DNA of 64,000 nt from Micromonospora globbae (lineage in GTDB: Bacteria; Actinomycetota; Actinomycetes; Mycobacteriales; Micromonosporaceae): contig NZ_RAQQ01000014.1 of the NCBI RefSeq assembly GCF_003610785.1, positions 62,001-126,000 on the forward strand, given 5' to 3'. The translations under genes and the position numbers were made by a program. The notes beneath the pieces are model-generated. The model did no database searches. It was not told where the DNA came from and was given only the letters and a program-made list of their open reading frames with translations. Of this stretch, positions 56,225 to 63,930 are shown in pieces; position 1 is the stretch's first letter; each line of letters begins with the position of its first letter.

Positions 56225-57103
56225 TCAGCCGGCGGTGGTCACCGCCTCCGTCTCGGCGTTCGGGTCCTCGGCCAGCCAGATCGGCTGCCAGTCCGCCATC
56301 TCGAGGTAGCGGCGCAGTTCCGCGAGGCCGCTCACGGATCCGGCCCAGGCCGCGTACGGCGGGTTCGACTCGTCGAAGCCGCTCTGCACGAAGGTGAGCT
56401 TCGTCTTCCCCTCGGACTGGGCCAGCTCCCAGGTGCTCACACCGGTCGGCCCCCAGTCCACCGTGATCTTCCGGCCCGGATCCAGGTCGACGACCTTGGC
56501 CGCGAAGCCGGCGTCGAAGCCACCCATGGCGTAGCGCCCGCCGACCCAGGGCTCGATGCCGATGGGGTAGCCGAACCAGGCACTGGCCTGCTCGGAGTCG
56601 GTCAGCGCCTCGTACACCCGGGCCATCGGCGCGTCGATGAGCAGCTCGCCGCGCATCTCGCTGGAGGTGAAGTCGACCTTCGGCAGCAGCGTGCGCCCCT
56701 CCAGGTGCGCCGCGAGGTTGGCGACCGACAGGCCCCAGTACGTCTGGAGCACGCCCCGGATGCTGCCGGTGCCGCTCACGGCCTCCTCGAAGTTGAAGTG
56801 GCTCTGGCTCAGCGTGAGCAGCGTCGTGGCGGGGCCCTCGGCCCGCAGCCGGAACTCGGTGGTCGTCTCCACCCCGTCAAGCGTCCACGCGAAGCGCAGC
56901 GTCTCGTCGTCGACGTGCAGCAGGCGCTGGTGCGGGGCGTCACCCTCGGGCGTGTAGCGGCCCCAGAACTCGTACCGTCGAGGCAGCTCGACCTCGGCGT
57001 GCTCGGCCAGCCACACGCGCAGCTCGGCCGGGTCGGTGAGGGCGCGGCGGACGGCCTCGACCGGGGCGGCGAGGCGGGCGTGGAGCGTCATCGGGTCAGT
57101 CAC
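56225..57103 (-). CDS. Protein with two SRPBCC (AHSA1-like) domains
   Basis: A 292-aa protein. Two SRPBCC/AHSA1-like domains are in tandem: LHARLAAPVEAVRRALTDPA with LRVWLAEHAEV, and from about residue 155 GELLIDAPMARVYEALTDSE with GRKITVDWGPTGVSTWELA and WQPIWLAE at the end. Such proteins are hydrophobic-ligand-binding or Hsp90-activator-like. GTG 57103 overlaps the end of the ArsR gene by 8 bp and has GGGGAA upstream. ArsR plus SRPBCC operons are common in actinomycetes and typically regulate themselves. Confidence 0.88.
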   Translation of the reverse strand: MTDPMTLHARLAAPVEAVRRALTDPAELRVWLAEHAEVELPRRYEFWGRYTPEGDAPHQRLLHVDDETLRFAWTLDGVETTTEFRLRAEGPATTLLTLSQSHFNFEEAVSGTGSIRGVLQTYWGLSVANLAAHLEGRTLLPKVDFTSSEMRGELLIDAPMARVYEALTDSEQASAWFGYPIGIEPWVGGRYAMGGFDAGFAAKVVDLDPGRKITVDWGPTGVSTWELAQSEGKTKLTFVQSGFDESNPPYAAWAGSVSGLAELRRYLEMADWQPIWLAEDPNAETEAVTTAG

Positions 57104-57653
57104 GGTCGTTCCCCTTCGGGTAGCAGGCCACGGCGATCTTGAACGCGTCTCCCTCGGCGCCGCCGTAGCGGGTGAACAGGTCCTGCAGAGCGGTCTGCAG
57201 GTCGTGCAGGAACTGCTGGCGTTGCCCGGCCGGCACGCGGATCTCGCCGGACACCCCGATCGAGGGCAGCTCCGGCCTGGTGCGGTCGAGCGCGGCGATG
57301 TCGGCCTGGACCTCCTCCATGAGGTCGAGCAGGTAGCCCAGGCTCAGCTCGTCGCGGGCCCGGCGAAGCCCGATGCGCCCCACGAGGCGCGGTGAGAGCC
57401 AGTAGGAGCGGGCGGCCGCCTGGTAGATGCCCTCGGTGATGCCCCGCACCTTGCGCTCGGCGACCAGCTCGACGAGACCGGCCGCGACGAGCTGCTTCAC
57501 GTGGTAGTAGACGCGCTGCGGCGTCTGCTCCAGGCGGGTCGCCACCTCGGTGCAGGTGCGCGGCTCGGCGAGCTGCCGCAACACTTCCACGCGCTGCGGC
57601 TTGAGCAGGGCCTCGGCCTGCTCGATCTGTTCCAGGTACAGGACGTCTCTCAT
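57096..57653 (-). CDS. ArsR-type regulator of the SRPBCC operon
   Basis: A 185-aa regulator: LLKPQRVEVLRQLAEPRTCT, EVATRLEQTPQRVYYHVKQL and VAAGLVELVAERKVRGITEG form the winged helix; the C-terminal half is helical with FLHDLQTALQDLF. ATG 57653 is preferred, since it follows a near-leaderless promoter; ATG 57677 lies inside the operator. The promoter has a perfect TTGACA -35 and a 14-bp palindrome between -35 and -10, so it should repress its own operon. Confidence 0.9.
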   Translation of the reverse strand: MRDVLYLEQIEQAEALLKPQRVEVLRQLAEPRTCTEVATRLEQTPQRVYYHVKQLVAAGLVELVAERKVRGITEGIYQAAARSYWLSPRLVGRIGLRRARDELSLGYLLDLMEEVQADIAALDRTRPELPSIGVSGEIRVPAGQRQQFLHDLQTALQDLFTRYGGAEGDAFKIAVACYPKGNDRD

Positions 57654-57662
57654 GGCAAAATC

Positions 57663-57691
57663 AGTTTGTACGTACAAAACTTCTTTGTCAA
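57663..57691 (-). promoter_or_regulatory. ArsR operator in a promoter spacer
   Basis: Minus strand: -35 TTGACA (57691-57686), 17-nt spacer, -10 CAAACT (57668-57663), then 9 nt to ATG 57653. TTTGTACGTACAAA (57665-57678) is a perfect 14-bp palindrome that covers the -10 and part of the spacer. Confidence 0.75.
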
Positions 57692-57752
57692 TAGGATCGA
57701 CGAAAGCCGCGCCGGTTGCCGGCGCGGCTCTCGTCAGGAGGTCAGAGCGGGG

Positions 57753-59096
57753 TCAGGGCGTCCAGTCCGGACGCAGCGGGTAGCCGTTGCTGCCGTCGGG
57801 GTTGTTGCGCGTGGCCAGCACCTGGTGCAGCTGGATGTCGTTGCGCTCGAAGGCCAGCCGCGAGCCGGCCATGTAGAGGCCCCACACGCGCGCCGTGCCG
57901 GCGCCGACCTCGGAGACGCAGAAGTCCCAGTGCTCCACGAGGTTGCGGCACCAGCCCGCCAGCGTCAGCGCGTAGTGCTGGCGCAGGTTCTCCTCGTGGT
58001 GCACCTCCAGACCGGCGTCGTGCACCTCGCTGATCACCCGGCCCGGCCCGGCCAGCTCGCCGTCGGGGAAGACGTACCGGTCGATGAACGCGCCGGAGCG
58101 GTGCGGCGCCCGGTTGTCCGCGCGGGTGATGCAGTGGTTCAGCAGCCGCCCGCCCGGGCGCAGCCGGTCCCGCAGCGCCCCGAAGTAGGCCGGGTAGTTG
58201 CGCACCCCGATGTGCTCGGTCAGGCCGATGGAGGAGATCGCGTCGAACTGCTCGCGCGGGGCGTCCCGGTAGTCCATGTACCGCACCTCGGCCAGCTCGG
58301 ACAGCCCCTCCCGCTCGATGGCCGCCTGCGCCCACTCGGCCTGCGCCCTCGACAGCGTGACCCCGAGGGCCTTCACGCCGTACTCGCGGGCCGCGTGCCG
58401 GACCATGCCGCCCCAGCCGCACCCCACGTCGAGCAGGCGCATCCCCGGCTTGAGCGCCAACTTGCCGGCCACCAGGTCGTACTTCGACGCCTGGGCCTCC
58501 TCGAGCGTGTCCCCCGGAGAGCGGAACACCGCGCACGTGTACGTCATCGACGGGCCGAGCACCTTCTCGTAGAAGGCGTTCGAGACGTCGTAGTGGTGCG
58601 AGATCGCGGAGCTGTCCCGGGAACGGGAGTGCCGCAGGCCGCCCATCACCCGCTTCCAGCGCGGCTGCGCCTCCTGCGGTGGGGCGGGCGGCGGGCGCAG
58701 CCGCTCCCAGCCCAGCCCGCGCACCAGGTTGAGCCCCTCACTGAGCGAGGGAAGACGCAGCTTCACCTCGTCCTTGAGGACCCGGAACGCCTCGTACGGG
58801 TCGCCCGGGTGCACCCCCTCCAGCCCCAGGTCGCCACTGACGTACGCCCGGGCCAGGCCCAGGTCACCCGGGGCGGTGAGCAGGTAGGACAGTCCCCGTT
58901 CGGAGCGGACGGCCAGCGTGATGCCGGCGTCCGCGGGACCGACGGCGCTGCCGTCGTAGGCGGTGATCCGCACCGGCAGGTCACCGATGGTCACCGCGCG
59001 GACCACGTCCGCCACGGTCGTACGCGGGCGCCGGCCCCCCGCCGGCGGTGTGGCGGGGACGCTCGCCGCCCCCTGGTCTCGGTCGGTCAGGCTCAT
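57753..59096 (-). CDS. tmsB: 10-methyl fatty acid methyltransferase (TmsB/BfaB)
   Basis: A 447-aa SAM-dependent methyltransferase of the cyclopropane-fatty-acyl-phospholipid synthase family. RLLDVGCGWGGMVRHAAREYG is the SAM site, with SHHYDVSNAFYEKVLGPSMT and YTCAVFRSPG before it and IGLTEHIGVRNYPAYF after. The N-terminal SCP2-like region is also present. With the FAD-binding partner encoded next (4-bp overlap) it forms the pair that converts oleate to 10-methylstearate (tuberculostearic acid) in actinomycetes: TmsB methylates the double bond, and TmsA reduces the methylene intermediate. Confidence 0.92.
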   Translation of the reverse strand: MSLTDRDQGAASVPATPPAGGRRPRTTVADVVRAVTIGDLPVRITAYDGSAVGPADAGITLAVRSERGLSYLLTAPGDLGLARAYVSGDLGLEGVHPGDPYEAFRVLKDEVKLRLPSLSEGLNLVRGLGWERLRPPPAPPQEAQPRWKRVMGGLRHSRSRDSSAISHHYDVSNAFYEKVLGPSMTYTCAVFRSPGDTLEEAQASKYDLVAGKLALKPGMRLLDVGCGWGGMVRHAAREYGVKALGVTLSRAQAEWAQAAIEREGLSELAEVRYMDYRDAPREQFDAISSIGLTEHIGVRNYPAYFGALRDRLRPGGRLLNHCITRADNRAPHRSGAFIDRYVFPDGELAGPGRVISEVHDAGLEVHHEENLRQHYALTLAGWCRNLVEHWDFCVSEVGAGTARVWGLYMAGSRLAFERNDIQLHQVLATRNNPDGSNGYPLRPDWTP

Positions 59097-60493
59097 GCTC
59101 GTGCTACCGCCTTCTCGTACAGTCCGGTGAGCCGGTGCTCCGGGTCGTAGCGGTCCCGCACGGCGCGCCAGGTCGGCCCGCCGTAGAGGCGCTCGAAGGA
59201 GTCCCGGTCGTAGTACGCGTCGGAGTAGAGCGACTTGTGCCCGCCCATCTCCGACACCACGCGCTCGATCAACCGGTTGACGTCACCGTCGGCGGCGCCG
59301 TCGGCGATCGGCACGCTCCCCCAGAAACCGATGTTGACGTAGTCCTGCCCGGGCCGCAGCGGATACAGCGGCCAGGACCGGGCCGAGCCGGGACCCGCCG
59401 GCTCGCGTAGTCGCAGTGGGCAGAGCCAGACCGGGGTCATCCCGACGTTGCCCGCGAACCAGCGCAGGAAGTCGGCCGTCCGCTCCAGTGGGATCTCCAC
59501 GTCCTGCACCACCCGTTCCCGGGCGGGCCGGCCGCGCAGGCGATCGATCCGGGCGGCGACACCGTGCCGGTGCTCCAGCCGGACCAGCCGGTGGTACACG
59601 TCGCTGCGCCGGTACCGCGCCGGCCAGAGCCGCCGCACCACGGGGTGCTGCACGCCGAACGCCGCCGAGCACCAGAACCAGTCGGTGTCCCAGCGCCACA
59701 GGTAGTCGTACGTCGTCAGCGTGTCGCGGACCCGCCGGCGCAGCGACCGGTAGTAGATGTCCTGCCCGGTGTAGTCGCTCGGCCGCTCCCCCTCGTCGGT
59801 GAAGGTGCCGAGCACCAGGTACGCCTCGCCCGGGCTGAACATCACCCCGTCCATGGCGTCCACCGGCGTGCCGGCCCACGACCGGGTGGCCGTCACCTCG
59901 GCGATGGCGTCGGTGAGCGCCTCCAGCTTCGTGAACCGGATGTTGCGCAGCCCCACGTAGCGGCGCACCGGCTGGAGTTCGATGCGCAGCCGCGTGGCGT
60001 AGCCGAGGCTCCCCATCGAGTTCGGGAACGCCGCGAAGAGCTCGGCGTGCTCGCCGTCCGGGCGGGCGGTGACGATCTCACCCGAGCCGGTGAGCACGTC
60101 CATCTCGATCACCGACTCGTGGGGCAGGCCGTTGCGGAACGACGTCGACTCGATGCCCAGCCCGGTGACCGCGCCGCCCAGCGTGATGGTGCGCAACTGC
60201 GGCACGACCAGCGGCATCAGCCCGTGCGGCAGCGTGGCGTCGACCAGGTCCTCGTAGGTGCACATGCCCTGCACGTCGGCGGTCCGCGCGGTCGGGTCGA
60301 CGCCGATCACCCCGGTGAGGCCGCTGACGTCCAGGCCCGGCGTACGCACCTGCGAGCGCGGCCGGAACAGGTTGGAGGTGCGCTTGGCGAGCCGGACGGG
60401 CTCACCGGGCGGCACCGCGGCGTACGACCGCCGCAGCGCCTCCACCGCACTGTCGTGATCGACCGATCGATGATCCACACGGACGGCGCACAT
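59093..60493 (-). CDS. tmsA: FAD-dependent methylene-fatty-acid reductase (TmsA/BfaA)
   Basis: A 466-aa FAD-binding oxidoreductase: VVPQLRTITLGGAVTGLGIE is the FAD-binding (PF01565) region, with YEDLVDATLPHGLMPL before it and SFRNGLPHESVIEMDVLTG after. The C-terminal substrate domain ends in RYDPEHRLTGLYEKAV. It pairs with the overlapping methyltransferase to make tuberculostearic acid. ATG 60493 has TAGAGT 6 nt upstream, so the operon mRNA is probably leaderless. The third gene of some tms loci (tmsC) is not found next to it. Confidence 0.9.
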   Translation of the reverse strand: MCAVRVDHRSVDHDSAVEALRRSYAAVPPGEPVRLAKRTSNLFRPRSQVRTPGLDVSGLTGVIGVDPTARTADVQGMCTYEDLVDATLPHGLMPLVVPQLRTITLGGAVTGLGIESTSFRNGLPHESVIEMDVLTGSGEIVTARPDGEHAELFAAFPNSMGSLGYATRLRIELQPVRRYVGLRNIRFTKLEALTDAIAEVTATRSWAGTPVDAMDGVMFSPGEAYLVLGTFTDEGERPSDYTGQDIYYRSLRRRVRDTLTTYDYLWRWDTDWFWCSAAFGVQHPVVRRLWPARYRRSDVYHRLVRLEHRHGVAARIDRLRGRPARERVVQDVEIPLERTADFLRWFAGNVGMTPVWLCPLRLREPAGPGSARSWPLYPLRPGQDYVNIGFWGSVPIADGAADGDVNRLIERVVSEMGGHKSLYSDAYYDRDSFERLYGGPTWRAVRDRYDPEHRLTGLYEKAVARA

Positions 60494-60499
60494 GTGATC

Positions 60500-60505
60500 A
60501 CTCTA
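60500..60505 (-). promoter_or_regulatory. Leaderless -10 of the tmsA-tmsB operon
   Basis: TAGAGT (60505-60500 on the minus strand) lies 6 nt before ATG 60493. Confidence 0.55.
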
Positions 60506-60576
60506 CGCCTGTCGCGGGAAACGGCACCCGATGTCCACGTTGGCCTTTTCACACTTCCGACCTGCTCACGCGGGGT

Positions 60577-60582
60577 TACGGT
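60577..60582 (+). promoter_or_regulatory. Leaderless -10 of the YbaK-like gene
   Basis: TACGGT lies 7 nt before ATG 60590. Confidence 0.55.
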
Positions 60583-60589
60583 GCAACGC

Positions 60590-61060
60590 ATGCCGTCTCC
60601 CGCGCTCGCCGCCCTCGACGCCGCCGGCCTGTCCCACCGGGTGATCCGGCACGGGCCGGTGGCCAGCCTCGCCGACGCCGCCGCCGTACGCGGCGTGGAC
60701 GTGCCCGACGTCGTGAAGACCATCGTCGTGCGCCGCGGCCCCGAGGACTACCTCTTCGTGCTCACCCCGGGCGGCCGGGTCATCTCCTGGCCGAAGCTGC
60801 GCGCGCTGCTCGGGGTCAACCGCATCTCCATGCCGGACGCGACCACCGCGAAGGCCGTCACCGGCTACGAGCGGGGCACCATCACACCGTTCGGCGCGAC
60901 CACCGCCTGGCCGGTCGTCGCCGACGAGCGGATCCGCGGCCGGACCATCACCCTCGGCGCGGGCGAGCACGGGGTGGCCGTGGCGGTCGACGCCGACGCG
61001 GCACTCGAGGCGCTGAAGGCGACCGTCGCCGACGTCACCGACCCGGAGCCGGGTCGCTGA
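60590..61060 (+). CDS. YbaK/EbsC family aminoacyl-tRNA editing protein
   Basis: A 156-aa protein of the YbaK/ProX (prolyl-tRNA editing) superfamily: HRVIRHGPVASLADAAAVRG, VVKTIVVRRGPEDYLFVLT, and PFGATTAWPVVADERIRG. It would deacylate mis-charged tRNA, most often Cys- or Ala-tRNA(Pro). The start ATG 60590 is leaderless. It stands alone after the divergent tms operon. Confidence 0.9.
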   Translation: MPSPALAALDAAGLSHRVIRHGPVASLADAAAVRGVDVPDVVKTIVVRRGPEDYLFVLTPGGRVISWPKLRALLGVNRISMPDATTAKAVTGYERGTITPFGATTAWPVVADERIRGRTITLGAGEHGVAVAVDADAALEALKATVADVTDPEPGR

Positions 61061-61137
61061 CGCCTCCCCGCCGGGGGCCGTACGCCGGCGCCACCGCCCG
61101 CGTCCGCGCTGCCCGGCCCCGCGCGGTGCCCGCCGCT

Positions 61138-61230
61138 CACGCGACGGTCGGGGCCCACGCGATGGTCGCCGCGTACGGTGGGCGACGCCCGCGCGGTGGT
61201 CGCCGCTCCGTGACGGTGGTCGGCGCCGTG
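61138..61230. repeat. Degenerate short repeats before the DUF427 gene
   Basis: The motif GCG(A/G)TGGTCGCCGC recurs in variants (61154-61171, 61190-61206 and around 61211-61229) in an otherwise gene-free 192-bp gap. Confidence 0.4.
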
Positions 61231-61239
61231 CGGCCGGCA

Positions 61240-61245
61240 TAGCGT
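61240..61245 (+). promoter_or_regulatory. Leaderless -10 of the DUF427 gene
   Basis: TAGCGT lies 7 nt before ATG 61253. Confidence 0.5.
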
Positions 61246-61252
61246 GGGACGC

Positions 61253-61537
61253 ATGCCGAAAGCCGTCTGGAACGACCTGGTCATCGCGGAGAGCGACGAC
61301 ACCGTCGTGGTCGAGGGGAACCACTACTTCCCCCGCGCCGCCCTGCGCGACGACGTGATCCGCGAGTCCGACACCCACACGGTCTGCCCGTGGAAGGGCA
61401 CCGCGTCGTACTACACACTGGAACACGACGGGCGGACCAGCGCCGACGCCGTCTGGTACTACCCGGATCCGAAACCCGAGGCGGAGATGGTCCGGGACCG
61501 GGTGGCGTTCTGGAAGGACGTCCGGGTCGTCGACTGA
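61253..61537 (+). CDS. DUF427 family protein
   Basis: A 94-aa protein with the whole DUF427 signature: AVWNDLVIAESDDTVVVEGN, YFPRAALRDDVIRESDTHTV, CPWKGTASYYTLEHDG and AVWYYPDPKPEAEMVRDRVA, with FWKDVRV at the end. The fold is a small beta-barrel of unknown function. ATG 61253 is leaderless; the upstream ATG 61244 would sit between the -10 and the start and is not favoured. It is convergent with the MFS gene. Confidence 0.94.
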   Translation: MPKAVWNDLVIAESDDTVVVEGNHYFPRAALRDDVIRESDTHTVCPWKGTASYYTLEHDGRTSADAVWYYPDPKPEAEMVRDRVAFWKDVRVVD

Positions 61538-61558
61538 ACCCGGTGCCGCGCCGCGCGG

Positions 61559-62866
61559 TCAGCCGCGGTACCGCCACACGCGCGGCGCGGCCGGCCCGGT
61601 GGTGGCCAGCGCCGGCACCGGCGCGACCCCCGCCGGGCGGCGGCGCAGCAGCAGCGAGAGCCCGGCCGCGCCGATCGCCAGCGCCCCGGCCACGTACCAG
61701 GCCAGCGCGTAGTCCCCGAGCCGGTCCCGCACCAGCCCCGCGCCGGTCGCGGCGAGGGCCGCACCGAGCTGGTGGGCGGCGAAGACCCAGCCGAAGACGA
61801 CCGGCCCGGCCGCGCCGAAGTACTCGCGGCACAGCGCCACGGTCGGCGGCACGGTGGCCACCCAGTCCAGCCCGTAGAAGACGATGAAGACGAGCATGCT
61901 CGGCTCGGCGGCGCCGCCGAAGAGGCTCGGCAGCACCAGCAGCGAACCGCCGCGCAGCGCGTAGTAGGCGCCGAGCAGCAACCGGCTGTCGACCCGGTCG
62001 GTGAGCCAGCCCGAGGCGATGGTGCCGACGATGTCGAAGAGCCCGACCAGCGCCAGCAGGCCCGCCGCGGTGGTCTCGGGCATCCCGTGGTCGTGCGCGG
62101 CCGGCACGAAGTGCGTACCGACGAGCCCGTTGGTGGTCGCGCCGCAGATCGCGAAACCGCCGGCGAGCAGCCAGAACGGCCGCGTCCGGGCGGCCTGGGC
62201 GAGCGCGCCGAGCGCCCGGGCCGCCGCCCCGCCGGTGGCGGGCGGCGCCGGGGTGACCTCGGCGGCGCCGTACGCGGGCAGCCCGAGATCCGCCGGGTGC
62301 TCGCGCAGCAGCCAGACCACCAGCGGTACGACGGCGAGGGCGGCTCCCGCGACGACGAGCGCCGCCGCGCGCCACCCGTGGTCGCGCACCAGCACGGCGA
62401 GCAGCGGCAGGAAGACCAGTTGCCCGGCCGCGCCGCCGGCGGTGAGCACCCCGGTGACCAGCCCGCGTCGCCGGACGAACCACCGCCCGGTGACGGTGGC
62501 CACGAAGGCGAGCGCCATCGAGCCGGTGCCCAGGCCGACGAGCACGCCCCAGCAGAGGACGAGCTGCCAGCTCGCGGTCATGAACACGGTCAGCCCACTG
62601 CCGGCGGCCACGAGCAGCAGGGCCGCGGCGACCACCCGCCGGATGCCGAACCGGTCCATCAACGCGGCGGCGAACGGCGCGGTCAGCCCGTAGAGCAGCA
62701 GGTTGACCGAGACGGCGGCGGAGATGGTGGCCAGCGGCCAGCGGAACTCGTCGTGCAGCGGGTGCAGCAGCACCGACGGGGTGGCACGGAAGCCGGCCGC
62801 GCCGACGAGCGCCACGAAGGCCACGGCGGCGACGATCCAGGCGGGATGGAGGCGGCGAGTGGTCAC
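61559..62866 (-). CDS. MFS transporter (monocarboxylate/oxalate-formate type)
   Basis: A 435-aa MFS transporter with 12 helices: PSVLLHPLHDEFRWPLATIS and AAAVSVNLLLYGLTAPFAAA at the start, MDRFGIRRVVAAALLLVAAG as the loop motif, VTGRWFVRRRGLVTGVLTAG in the first half and ASGWLTDRVDSRLLLGAYYA in the second. The form is that of oxalate/formate- or monocarboxylate-type carriers. GTG 62866 is supported by CAGACT 6 nt upstream; ATG 62920 or 62917 would extend into the divergent regulator's promoter. It is divergent from a GlxA-type regulator. Confidence 0.9.
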   Translation of the reverse strand: MTTRRLHPAWIVAAVAFVALVGAAGFRATPSVLLHPLHDEFRWPLATISAAVSVNLLLYGLTAPFAAALMDRFGIRRVVAAALLLVAAGSGLTVFMTASWQLVLCWGVLVGLGTGSMALAFVATVTGRWFVRRRGLVTGVLTAGGAAGQLVFLPLLAVLVRDHGWRAAALVVAGAALAVVPLVVWLLREHPADLGLPAYGAAEVTPAPPATGGAAARALGALAQAARTRPFWLLAGGFAICGATTNGLVGTHFVPAAHDHGMPETTAAGLLALVGLFDIVGTIASGWLTDRVDSRLLLGAYYALRGGSLLVLPSLFGGAAEPSMLVFIVFYGLDWVATVPPTVALCREYFGAAGPVVFGWVFAAHQLGAALAATGAGLVRDRLGDYALAWYVAGALAIGAAGLSLLLRRRPAGVAPVPALATTGPAAPRVWRYRG

Positions 62867-62872
62867 GGTACG

Positions 62873-62930
62873 AGTCTGGGGAGCGCCGGACGCGCTGGCG
62901 AGTGGCCGGAAAGCCATCATGCGCAATAAT
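62873..62930. promoter_or_regulatory. Divergent leaderless promoters, MFS and GlxA-type genes
   Basis: Minus: CAGACT (62878-62873) 6 nt before GTG 62866. Plus: AATAAT (62925-62930) 6 nt before ATG 62937. The shared gap is 70 bp. Confidence 0.55.
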
Positions 62931-62936
62931 CGGGCC

Positions 62937-63908
62937 ATGGCCATGCCGCCGCACCGGATCGCGGTGCTCGCCCTCGACGGGGTCGTCGGTCTCGACCTCG
63001 GCACCCCCTCCCAGGTCTTCGGCACCGCCCGCGACGCCGACGGCGTCCGCCGGTACGCCGTCGAGGTGTGCACGGCCGGCCGCCGGCCGGTCCGCAGCAC
63101 CGCCGGCTACCAGGTGCTCCCCGAGCACGGCCTGGAGCTGCTGGAGACCGCCGACACGGTGGTCGTCCCCGGCATCCACGAGGGCCCCGCCATGACCGAC
63201 GGCACGATCGACCCGGAGGTGCGCGCGGCGCTGCGCGGGGCGTACGAGCGGGGCGCCCGGATCATGTCGATCTGCACCGGCGCCTTCGTGCTCGCCGCCG
63301 CCGGGCTGCTCGACGGCCGGCGGGCCACCACCCACTGGGCGTACGCCGACCGGTTCCGCCGCCTGCACCCGAGCGTCGAGCTCGACCCCGACGTGCTGTT
63401 CATCGACGGTGGGCGGGTGCTCACCTCGGCCGGGGTGGCCGCCGGGATCGACCTGTGCCTGCACGTCATCCGCACCGACCACGGCAGCGAGGTGGCCAAC
63501 CGGGCGGCGCGGCGCTGCGTGGTGCCGCCGTGGCGGGAGGGTGGTCAGGCGCAGTACATCGAGCGCCCGGTGCCGAAGGCGACCGACACGAGCACCGCCG
63601 CGGCCCGGGAGTGGGCGCGGCAGCGGCTGCACGAGCCGGTGAGCCTGCGCGACATGGCCGAGCGGTCGCGGATGAGCGTGCGCACCTTCACGCGGCGGTT
63701 CCGCTCGGAGACGGGGCTCAGCCCCGCGCAGTGGCTGCTCCAGCAGCGCACCGACCACGCCCGCCTGCTCCTGGAGACCACCGACCTGAGCATCGACCAG
63801 GTGGCCCGGCGTTCCGGCTTCGGCACCACGGCGGCGCTGCGCCAGCAGCTGCACCAACGCCTCGGCGTGCCCCCGAGCACGTACCGCCGCACCTTCCGCC
63901 ACCCCTGA
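62937..63908 (+). CDS. GlxA-type AraC regulator with DJ-1/PfpI domain
   Basis: A 323-aa regulator. The N-terminal DJ-1/PfpI-like domain (residues 1-185) has the cysteine elbow MSICTGAFVLAAAGLLDG; the C-terminal AraC domain shows VSLRDMAERSRMSVRTFTRR and LSIDQVARRSGFGTTAALRQ. ATG 62937 is leaderless, with AATAAT 6 nt upstream. It is divergent from the MFS gene and is the probable regulator of it. The effector is unknown. Confidence 0.93.
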   Translation: MAMPPHRIAVLALDGVVGLDLGTPSQVFGTARDADGVRRYAVEVCTAGRRPVRSTAGYQVLPEHGLELLETADTVVVPGIHEGPAMTDGTIDPEVRAALRGAYERGARIMSICTGAFVLAAAGLLDGRRATTHWAYADRFRRLHPSVELDPDVLFIDGGRVLTSAGVAAGIDLCLHVIRTDHGSEVANRAARRCVVPPWREGGQAQYIERPVPKATDTSTAAAREWARQRLHEPVSLRDMAERSRMSVRTFTRRFRSETGLSPAQWLLQQRTDHARLLLETTDLSIDQVARRSGFGTTAALRQQLHQRLGVPPSTYRRTFRHP

Positions 63909-63930
63909 CCCCCGCGCGGCCCGACCCCCG

